Source: Desulfobacterales bacterium (GTDB taxonomy: Bacteria > Desulfobacterota > Desulfobacteria > Desulfobacterales > JAEINQ01). From it: a stretch of DNA of 64,000 nt. Within the stretch, counting starts at the first letter, position 1, and each line of letters begins with the position of its first letter. The notes beneath the pieces are model-generated. The model did not search any database and was not told the DNA's origin. It was given only the letters and a program-made list of their open reading frames with translations. The DNA lies in NCBI GenBank assembly GCA_016342285.1, contig JAEINQ010000004.1:62001-126000 (forward strand), in the 5' to 3' direction. Positions 1 through 9,200 of the stretch are shown here, in pieces. The position numbers and the translations under genes are program-made.

Positions 1-1245
1 GGGGATCAGCACCGTGACCAGGGGCAGTCGAAGTCTCAGACTGGTAAAATAGATCACCAGCCCCAATCCATATGACCCGCAGACCACAACCGGCATCAGG
101 CGTTGTCCCCGACGCCCCGCGCCAGTCACCATCCCCGCCATACCCGCAGGCAGGACCAGGCCAAGGCTCAGGAAAGGCAGGGCAAAAAAGCCGGCAAACC
201 GTCCCATGAAGTCGATGTGGTAATGATCCCCCCGTTCCCACCGGCTGAAAAGCGCGTGGACCTTGGCCAGGAGCCTGCCTGCAAATTTGAAGGGCTGTTC
301 CAGCGCCATCCTTTTTACTTCCCCGGTCCAGTAGGCCGAAGCCTCACCGGGGGTAAGTCTGCGCCCCAGACGTCGGCTCGCCTCGATGGTGAACTGAACG
401 CCCCGCTCGGCCGGCGACATGGAGGCAAAAGGCGGATGCCCCTGCTGATCGATATTGTTGGCCAGGTAGAGATGAATTCCCGATTGTGAGGTGGTGGCCG
501 CAGCCCGACCGGCATCCATGAAATTACGGATCATGAAGGGCGCCTGGACCAGCACCAGTCCCGCGCCGAAGGCAGCCACGGTAAAGGCAATCCTTTTCAG
601 GGGCTTTTTTCCCCGCAGGCAAAGCACCGGATAAACCATCATAACGGCCGGCACGATGATCAGGGCGTTGGGCCGGACATTGTTGAGCAGGCCCAGCAGG
701 ATGCCCGCCCTCAGCCATCCCGGGGTCGAAAGCCTGTCGGCGGCGCGGATCAGGACCGCCATGAAGGCGGCAAAGAGAAAAACGGAAAGAGCGGTCTTTA
801 ATGGAACCACACTGAAAAAAATCAGCGGCTTGTAAAGGGCGGCGGCCAGCCCGGCGACCAACCCGACCCGCGCCCCGGCCAGTTGCCGGCCGATGGCATA
901 GACCAGGACGCAGGTAAACACACCGAGCCCCAGGTTAAGGTACCTGAACCAGATCAGGTCCGGTGAAAAGACCTTGTAGATCAGGGCAAGGAGGTAGGCC
1001 GGCAGCGGTGCGAACTCGTAGACCAGCCCCGACTGCCAGGTCCCCCCGGCGATCTTGACGGCCCAGTCATGGTAGAGCCGTTCATCCAGAAGCACAAAAT
1101 CGAAATAGATGGTCTTTTTCAGGGACCACAGGGCCAGATACCGGAAGAGCAGGGCCAGAACCAAGACGACGGCCGGCAGTACCCATGGATGGTTCCGGAC
1201 CCAAAATGACCGAGTGTCCCGGGGCATGATGATTTCAGAAGACAT
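1..1245 (-). CDS. GT-C type membrane glycosyltransferase, partial (runs off the window)
   Basis: The frame is open from an ATG at 1245 down to base 1 (415 codons, no stop), so the C-terminus lies outside the window. The product is a multi-span membrane protein paralogous to the gene just upstream. After the first membrane segment it has LLDERLYHDWAVKIA, matching LLIDEKIYHNWAVRIA in its neighbour. The two also share a GVQFTIEASRR stretch near residue 280. Such an acidic motif in the first periplasmic loop is typical of ArnT/PMT-like GT-C enzymes, which move a sugar from a polyprenyl carrier to an acceptor outside the membrane. The start codon overlaps the last 11 bases of the upstream gene, so translation is probably coupled. 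Donor and acceptor sugars cannot be told from sequence. Confidence 0.75.
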   Translation of the reverse strand, partial: MSSEIIMPRDTRSFWVRNHPWVLPAVVLVLALLFRYLALWSLKKTIYFDFVLLDERLYHDWAVKIAGGTWQSGLVYEFAPLPAYLLALIYKVFSPDLIWFRYLNLGLGVFTCVLVYAIGRQLAGARVGLVAGLAAALYKPLIFFSVVPLKTALSVFLFAAFMAVLIRAADRLSTPGWLRAGILLGLLNNVRPNALIIVPAVMMVYPVLCLRGKKPLKRIAFTVAAFGAGLVLVQAPFMIRNFMDAGRAAATTSQSGIHLYLANNIDQQGHPPFASMSPAERGVQFTIEASRRLGRRLTPGEASAYWTGEVKRMALEQPFKFAGRLLAKVHALFSRWERGDHYHIDFMGRFAGFFALPFLSLGLVLPAGMAGMVTGAGRRGQRLMPVVVCGSYGLGLVIYFTSLRLRLPLVTVLIP

Positions 1246-3046
1246 TGTAGAAAGATTCAATATACCGGAGTTTTTCCATTTCCAGCCGGGCGCGGGCAGG
1301 ATCCCTGCGCTTGAAGAACGCCGCCAGTTTGGCCCGTGCCCGCCGCTGGCCTGAATTGATGGAGAGCGATTTCTCCAGGGCAGCCACGGCCTGGCGCCCC
1401 TGTCCCAGGCGCATCAGGATATCGGCCGTGAATCCGTATTTCATGGCCGACGCGTAGCTCTGGTCGGGGATTCGATCAAGAAGTTTCAGGGCAGCCGGAA
1501 AGTCGCCCTTCTCGGCGGCCCTGGCGGCCAGGCTGTATGCGGCAAAAAGCGAATAGGCCCCTTTCATTTCCAGGGATCGCTCCCAGTAGCGAACCGCTTC
1601 GGCACTACGGCCACGGGAATTTAGGATGATGGCGTGCATGTTGGTGTAGGCAGAAAGGTCACCGGTCCCAGGCACCGGAAGCACGGTCAGCACGCCGAAA
1701 AGGCCCAGGCCGGCAAGGGCCGGCAAAAGGGAGCGGTGACGAGCCCCGGGGAAACGGCGGACCGCTTCGGCGATACCGGCTGCGGACAGGGGAATGAGGA
1801 GCACGAGCATGGGCAACCGGTAGGTCGTGCTGCAATGAAACAGCACCAGGGTGGCACCGTATAGAAGGAGTATGGCCGCCACGGCCTGGATCTTCAGGGA
1901 TCGGCGGATTAACAGTACCAGCCCGGTCATGGCCAGGGGGAGCACCAGCCCGTAGCCTGGCAGCGGGGCTTTGAAAAAAGGGACATGGTCCCCCATGAAC
2001 CCGATGTGGTAATTGTTCCCCGGCTCGAACCGGTTAAAGACCGCCAGGGTTTTCAAGAGGAGTTTGCGGGCAACCGCCACCGGCTGCTCCATGGCCGTTG
2101 TCAGCACCTCACGGGTCCAGTATTTTGAGGCATCCTGGGCGGTCAGTTTCCGTCCGACCCGGCGGCTTGCCTCAATGGTGAACTGGATCCCCTGTTCGCT
2201 GGGGACCGTTGATGTAAAAGGCACCGGCCGGTAATAAGGGTCCGAGTGCCCCAGATGGTTTCCGATGTAGAGATTGAACCCGCCCTGGGAAACGGTCAGG
2301 CCCCACTGGCCGGCAACCCGGTAGTTGCGGATCACAAAGGGGGATACGGCCAGGGCGAACCCGGCAAGGTAGAGCAGGACCCTTTTGAGGCTTGCCTTCA
2401 CCCCCGGTTTCTCTTTGCCATGGAGCACGGCAACGGCCAAAACCGGTAGGGGAAGGATCGCCAGGGCCTGGGGCCGGACATTGGCCAGCAGGCCCAGGCC
2501 CACGCCGCAAAGGGCAAACCGGCGCCAATCCCCTGAGTCCAGGGCTTCGAGGAAAAAACAAATCGATGCGGCAAAAAGAAACACCGCCAGGGCCGTCTTC
2601 AGGGGGACGACGCTGTAGAAAACAAATGGCTGATACAGGGCCGCCAGCAGCGCGGCCCCGATCCCGACGCCGACCCCGCCCAGGGTTTTACCGATCCGGT
2701 AGATGAAATAGCAGACGGCCGTGCCGAGAAGAATGTTCAGCCAACGGATATGGACCGGGTCGGGCGAGAGAACCCGGTAGATAAAGGCCCACAAATAGGC
2801 CGGCAGGGGGGCCATTTCGTAGACACCGTTGGCAGCAAAGGTGCCATCGGCGATTCTGACGGCCCAGTTATGGTAGATTTTTTCGTCAATGAGAAGAGTA
2901 TCAAAGTAGATGCTCTGTTTCAGGCTGAAAAAGGCGGCAACCCGAAGGGCCAGGGCCGCTGTAAGCACGGCGGCCAGCAGGATACGGCCCCGGTTTCCGG
3001 CCGAGTCGGCAAGCAGGTTGCGGAAGGAACGGACTCCGTTCACCAT
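1235..3046 (-). CDS. GT-C type membrane glycosyltransferase with C-terminal TPR-like region
   Basis: A 603-aa polytopic protein. It has an N-terminal membrane segment (about 20-40), an acidic first-loop motif LLIDEKIYHNWA, and around ten hydrophobic segments up to about residue 460. A soluble tail (about 470-603) carries helical repeats resembling TPRs (for example residues around RSAEAVRYWERSLEMKGAYS and ALEKSLSINSGQRRARAKLA). The first part fits the ArnT/dolichyl-phosphate-mannose mannosyltransferase superfamily, and TPR tails are common in such proteins. It is followed, with an 11-bp overlap, by a close paralog; the pair probably arose by tandem duplication and is co-translated. It lies downstream of the giant FecR protein, behind two hairpins, so glycosylation of that protein or of a surface glycan is possible but not shown. 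Substrate unknown. Confidence 0.8.
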   Translation of the reverse strand: MVNGVRSFRNLLADSAGNRGRILLAAVLTAALALRVAAFFSLKQSIYFDTLLIDEKIYHNWAVRIADGTFAANGVYEMAPLPAYLWAFIYRVLSPDPVHIRWLNILLGTAVCYFIYRIGKTLGGVGVGIGAALLAALYQPFVFYSVVPLKTALAVFLFAASICFFLEALDSGDWRRFALCGVGLGLLANVRPQALAILPLPVLAVAVLHGKEKPGVKASLKRVLLYLAGFALAVSPFVIRNYRVAGQWGLTVSQGGFNLYIGNHLGHSDPYYRPVPFTSTVPSEQGIQFTIEASRRVGRKLTAQDASKYWTREVLTTAMEQPVAVARKLLLKTLAVFNRFEPGNNYHIGFMGDHVPFFKAPLPGYGLVLPLAMTGLVLLIRRSLKIQAVAAILLLYGATLVLFHCSTTYRLPMLVLLIPLSAAGIAEAVRRFPGARHRSLLPALAGLGLFGVLTVLPVPGTGDLSAYTNMHAIILNSRGRSAEAVRYWERSLEMKGAYSLFAAYSLAARAAEKGDFPAALKLLDRIPDQSYASAMKYGFTADILMRLGQGRQAVAALEKSLSINSGQRRARAKLAAFFKRRDPARARLEMEKLRYIESFYNVF

Positions 3047-3176
3047 GGTGTTCCCTTCGGCAGGGTCACGGTTGGCCGGGAAGAATCAAAGAGGCAGCAG
3101 CCCTGTTGGGGAATCCTCGCCGGCAAAGACGACATTTCTGGTTCTCTTTAGCATTTTTGAGGCCATAAATACAGAA

Positions 3177-3198
3177 AGCCGCGCTCCAAGGCGCGGCT
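3177..3198 (-). terminator. Hairpin downstream of the giant FecR gene
   Basis: AGCCGCGC (3177-3184) pairs with GCGCGGCT (3191-3198) around a 6-nt loop. Read on the minus strand it is followed by a loosely T-rich stretch. It lies after the stop codon of the giant gene and before the GT-C gene, so it is a plausible terminator or attenuator. Confidence 0.5.
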
Positions 3199-3211
3199 TC
3201 TGAAATCAGAC

Positions 3212-3243
3212 ACTGTCCGGTGCGGCGGGCCGCACCGGACAGT
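3212..3243 (-). terminator. Long perfect hairpin just after the giant FecR gene stop
   Basis: A 15-bp perfect inverted repeat (ACTGTCCGGTGCGGC at 3212-3226, complement at 3229-3243) sits 11 bases beyond the stop codon at 3255. It has no strong T-run, so it may work with the second hairpin at 3177-3198, or protect the 3' end of the 7-kb message. Confidence 0.5.
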
Positions 3244-3254
3244 TGGGTTCAAGG

Positions 3255-6200
3255 TTACTCAACAACAGATGGCACAGGTGGACGAACCACACCGGATGCC
3301 GTGCCACTGAAGGCCGTGCCGCTGTCGATGGCCCCGGCCGCCGCCCCGGTCATGGAGATGGCGGTGCCGTCCATGGCGCCGACGCCCGAGGGCGTGCCGC
3401 CACCGCTGATGGAAGCATCCCAATTGCTTCCAGCCCAGTTGTTTATGGTAAACGTGGCGTCCAAACCACCGCCGGAAACGAGTTTGCTGTCTCCTGAAGG
3501 ATCACCATCGTAGCTGCCGCTGACACCGTTGGTCGCCCAGATAGCGGCCGCACCACCACTGGTGTGGCTGAGAAAGGTCACGTTGTCCAGCGACAGGCTG
3601 GTGATCTCGTTTGACACTGTCGCACCGCCGGTATAACTCATGTCGACCTGCCCCACCTCAAAGCTGGGGATGTTCAGGCTGTGCAGGGCGCTCTTTCCTG
3701 CCTCGCTGTCAACCATAGCCAGGAAGGTTTCGGTGTCGAGGTAGGCGCCGGCAGCAATGGCCTCCCAGGTGGCGGCCGAGCCGGGGTCGAAGGTTCCTTT
3801 TAGCGTGCCCCCCATGACGCCGGTGACGGCATGGGTCAGGTCGACCCAGGCGCCGGCCCCATCGGCCGCCATCTTGCCGGCGGCATCGGTGATCTCCGTC
3901 CATTCGGTGCCGTCAAAGTTGATCCATCGGTCAAAACCGGTGACGGACTGGTCGAGCTGCAGGATCCAGTCATTCATGTCCACGGTTTCATCACCGTTGG
4001 TATACCCGCCGCCGTAAAGGGTGGCGTTCCAGATACCCCAGCTCCGCTCGGGCAGAGCGGCTGTCGACATGCCGCCGTAGCCGAGGTTGGTTGAAAGGCT
4101 GCCATAGTAACCCGGTGTCGTCTGCAGAGGTGTCATTTCAGACTCGGAACCTTCGCCATAAAAACCGTCGTCAAAAACAGTGGTTTCGCTCCAGCCGATG
4201 TTGGTATCGGGGTTGAAGTCATAGACCGCCGTGCCGGTGCCTTCATATGAATCCATGTCAATCCAGGCCACGGTCCCGTCCATTTCGAGCAGGGCGTCGC
4301 CCGAATTATTGTACGCGTAGTCCGCGATGCCGCCGTCCAGGTTCCGGCTCACCAGGAAACCGCCGTATCCGATGTCATCGATGGAAAGCCCGTAGAAGGC
4401 CCCTTCCATCAAATCGAGATCGCCGTCGGTGGTCTTGATGCCGCCCAGGTAGGCATAATAGCTGCCCCCCTCGTAGGCAAAGAAGGATCCGGAAATCACG
4501 TTTTGGGTATAAACACTGTCATACCAGATGGATCCGGCGCCGCCGCTTTCATTGAAATAGCCCATGATGGTCATGCGGGCATCGGTGCCGTCCCAGAGCG
4601 AGTCGGTATGCCCCAGGTATCCGGAAAGGGACCCGGAAGTCGCTTCGCTACCACCGTAACCGGCATAATGGGTGTTGGAGGAAAATTCGCTGAAGTAGCT
4701 CAGGTCCGTCCCCTCCCATGTTCCCATGTTCACCAGTTCCCAGGTGCCGTCCACGCCGCCGTAAGCGTCGCCGCCGGCGACCACCATTGACCCCCAGGTG
4801 CCGTGGGCCTGGCCGAACATGCCGCCGGTTCCGGCCATGGGATCGCCCATCTTGACACGGGTCATGAAGCGTCCGGTGAAGGTGCCGTCGAAGGTGCCGC
4901 CGGCATTCCAGTCGCCGGCCGCGGGCTCTGACACATCGCCGTCGTCGATCTTGCCTGACCAGAAGCCGTAGTCCAGACTGCCGCTGAGGCCCTCCTGGTC
5001 ATGGCCAAAGGCGACCTTGCCGCCGGTTTCGCCGGTCCAGCCATCGGCGCCGTCGCCGCCGTTGTAACCGCCGAAAGCGTCCTGGGCATAGATGCCCCAG
5101 AGGCTCGAATCATCCAGGCCGCCGTAGTAGATGGAAGCGGTGCGGATGCCGCCGTAGCCGGTGGAGGGGTCCGATGCCAGGCCATCGCCGTCTTCGCTAT
5201 AAGCCGCTATATCGGGAAAGACGAATTCACCGGCCAGTCCGCCGTATCCGCGATCCGTAACCACGGCCATATTAATAAAATCTCCGCTGGGTAGGTCAAA
5301 AGTATCCGTGCCCCGCTGTTCCCGATAAATGTGCCCGTCCATCTCCGCCATGCGGGAATCGGCATAGATGGTTCCGGTCCAGTCGTCGGAGTAGAGGACG
5401 CCGACATGGCCATAGTCTCCATCCACATAGAGCCCCACCATACCGCCGGCAAGGGTATCGCCGCTGCGGATCCCGCCCAAATAACCCATGTAGGCGCCGC
5501 CGTCATAGGTGGTGCTGGTGTAATCCATGGCATTGTAGCTTTTGATATAATTGGAGCTGTACATGCCGTCGGTCCAGATGCCCCGGCTCTGATCGGCCGG
5601 AGAACCCGTGAGTCCGGACATCAGGGTAACGGGCACGCCAACGGTATCCGTGGCGTTCCACAGTGATTGGGTGCCGCCCATGTGGTAATCATAGAGCGTC
5701 GCATAGGTGTAGGGATAAATGGAGCCGCTGTCGTAGGCGTACATCAGTTCCAGACCGTCGTTATTTCCGCTGAAAAAGGCAAGGTCCCCTTCTATGCCGT
5801 CCCAGGTCCCCATGTGGACCGCTTCCCAAAAACCGACCGGGGGCTGGCCGTCTAGTTCAAAGATGGCGTCATGGTAGGTGCCGAGAATTCGGCCCTCCAT
5901 GGTCCCCATCTTGGTCTGGGTGAGGAAACGGCCGCTGACATCGGCGGCAAAGCGGCTGCCCGCCCATTCGGCCGTGTCGTCATCCGTGTGGACGATCCAG
6001 AGGCCACTGTCGTCGGCATCGTAATTAGACTGGTTAAAATCGCCGAAACGGCCGCCGCCGGTAATGGTGGCAGACCAGGCAGGAGCGTCTTCGGCAGCCT
6101 GCGTGCTGGTGCCGGCACCCATTTCGCCGTAGAGGGTCTGGGAGTAAATCCCCCAGTCCTCGCCACCGCCGTAACCGTTATAGTCCGTATCGACGTATTG

Positions 6201-9200
6201 GGTGGACAACCCGCCGCCATAACCCCCGCCGTAACCACCATAGACGGTCTCACCGCTTCCCACGGACCCGGAAAGCCCGCCGTAACTGTAACTGTAGTCG
6301 GTATAGCGGGACTCCACATAGGAGTTGACGAAGTCATCCGCTGTGATGCCGGTATCGGTGATTTTCGGATCGCTGCGCACCACCGTGCCGTCCATCTCAT
6401 AGAGGTCCAGATCATTGTACCCGGCGCCTTCCAGATCCGCACTGGACAGGATCCCGACGCTGCCATTGCCGGCCGGGTCGAGGTAGAGGGCCAGCCAGCC
6501 CCCTTCCAGGGCACCGTTGTTGTGGATTCCGCCCATATAGCCGGAATAGGCCCCGCTGTCGTAGGTGGTGCTGGAGTCGTCAAGGGCGTTGTAACTATTG
6601 CTATTGCTGTAGTACCAGATGCTGCTCGTGTCTTCATTACTATAATATTGGCCCATGATCATGACCCGGGCCGGATCCGCCCCCCAGAGGGAATCCGCAT
6701 GACCCATGCGGCCTTCCCACAGGTCACCGGTCCACTGGAGATATGACCCATTGTAGGACCTGATATTGGCCGAGAAGTAGTTGTAGTAACTCAGGTCTTC
6801 GCCTTCAAAGGTCCCCTGGGTCACCATCTCCCAGGTGCCGTCCTCCGGATCGTAGGTCCCGATCAGCCGGCCGGAAATGTCGCCGATACCGGCACCGGTA
6901 TCCGCCATGCGGGTGGAGGTGATGAACCGCCCGCTGGTGTCGGCCGACATGCGGTTGCCGGTCCAGGTTTCGTTATCCGTGGTGCCGATATAGGTGCCGT
7001 AGTCGTAGCTGTAGCCGCCATAACTACCGCCGTAGCCGCCGAACGCCGCCGAGGCACCCACCCTGGCCGACCAGTCGCCGTTGTTCACAGGGCCGTTCTG
7101 GTATCCGGCGGCCCGCCCGGAGTAAATGCCCCAGGCACCGGATTGGGCACCGGTGCTGACGGCCGTCTGACCGAGCCCCTCGTAATCGAGCCAGGCCGTT
7201 GAAAATCCACCCGTCACTGCTACGATACCGGTTCCCACCGCATCAAAATCACCGGCGAGCCCGCCGTAAAAATCGCCGCCGTCGCTTTCGTCATAAGACA
7301 GATATTCTTGAAAGTCGTAGGGATCCAGAACATCGGCAGCCACCTGCTGGCGGTCCAGGGTGCCGGTCATGCGGAACATGTCCACGTCGGCAAAAAGCGA
7401 TCCGCTGGAGTTGCCGGTATGAATGCCGACGTTGCCGTCCTCGTCCGCGTAAAGGGAGGTGACCATCCCCTCAAGCCCGGCGCCGTTGCGGATGCCGCTG
7501 TAGAACCCGTAATAGGCCCCGCCTTCCGGGGTCAGGTCTCCCATTATTGGATCCGGGATCGCCACATCAAGCCCCACCTCGTCCAAGAGGCCGGAAACGC
7601 CAATGGTCGCATCCCAGAAACCTGCCGTGTAGAATTCGTCACCAATAAACTTGCCCAGGGACAGGGTGGCGATATCGGCGCCGGTGCCGGTCAGGAATGG
7701 ATCGGCGCTGCCGAGCAGGCCGGAAAGCTCGCCCACCTCTTCCAAAGCGCCCTCATCAGAATCGAAATGCTCCAGCCACAAGGGCGGCTGCCCTTGGCGG
7801 CCCACCCCGAAGGCTTGGGACAAGGTCAGGGCGCGCACATTGTCCAACGTGCCCACGCTGTGGGCGATCCAGGTGCCGCCGCCGTAGCCTCCGCCGGCCG
7901 GGGTCTGCTGGCCGTAAAGCGCGCCGTAGAGATCGGCCATGTGGGTGGTGGTCATGTATTCCCCGTCAAGGATCGCCTTGACATCGCCGTTATCGGCCAT
8001 GGTGCCGTTCTTGACCTCGGCCAGAAAAAATCCGCGATCCAAATAATATTCATCGAAGCCCTCGGTCTCGCCAATTGACAGACCACCCACGTGCCCGGAC
8101 CAGGCTCCGGCCGTGCCGGTGTAATCATTGCCGGGGGTTGGAAGTTCGCCGCTGAAATTGCCCAGTCCCAGGGTAAAGATGCCCAGGGACTCGTCTTCGG
8201 CCAGATCGAGAAAAGAGAAGGCCTCGCCCAGGCCCCTGCCTTCGATGACCGTGTCGCCACCGAAACTCCCGCCCAGTTGGGCCCACATGACCCCATAGTG
8301 CATGAAGAAGTCTTCCTCCTCCGCAACGGTCATGGAATCGACATCGGCAGTGCCTTCGGCCCGCCAGAGCCCGGCCAGATTATCCGCATCCGGGTCCGGG
8401 AAATAGTCTCCGCCCAGGCCGCCGAAGAAACGCTCGATATACAACCCATCGTCGACCCACTCCTGCCTGATACCGGCAACGGCACCGGTCATAAGACCGG
8501 AATAGCCATTTTGGGGCCGCCAGAGACCGGCGGTGGCGCCGAGTAAACCCGACTCGCCGCCGCCGTAGCCGGCATCCGCGGTGTTATATAAATCAGGCCC
8601 GACAAGGAGCCCGTTACCGATATAGGAGTGCCAGATCAAAGGCGCAGCCGGGTCGTCGTAATCCATTTCATAGGCGCCGGCAGCATACAGGTCGTATCCC
8701 GAGCCGTTGTCCACGAACCCCATGATGCCCCTTGCGTCGCCCGCAACCCCTTTGCTGCCGCTGTCGTCAAAAAAGAGCGTTGATTCATGAAACGAGCCAT
8801 TCAAGGATGTGGAAAAATCCAGGGGCTCCAGCTCGATGGTGCCGGCAGTGATGTACTCGCCGGAACCTTCCCCGTCATCAGCCCAGCGCACGCCCAGGGT
8901 ATAGGTACCGTGGTAGAGCGGATCAAGGTAGGAGAGGTTGCCGAAATCATTGATGCTGACATGCCCAGCCCCATCGTTTTCGACCTTCACGTAACCCATG
9001 AGAAGGTAGTTCTGTCCGCCGGCCTCTTCGTAATCGATCAAACCGCTCTGTCGATAGTTGCCGTAACCGGAGTCGAGATTCAGGTCACCGGAACCGGTGG
9101 TGTTATAGATACCAAGGAACAGCGGCCGATCATTTTCCGCATTGACGGTTTCGACGCCTTCGACCATAGCAGTGTCGTCTTCGGAAAAACCGGGGGTCGG

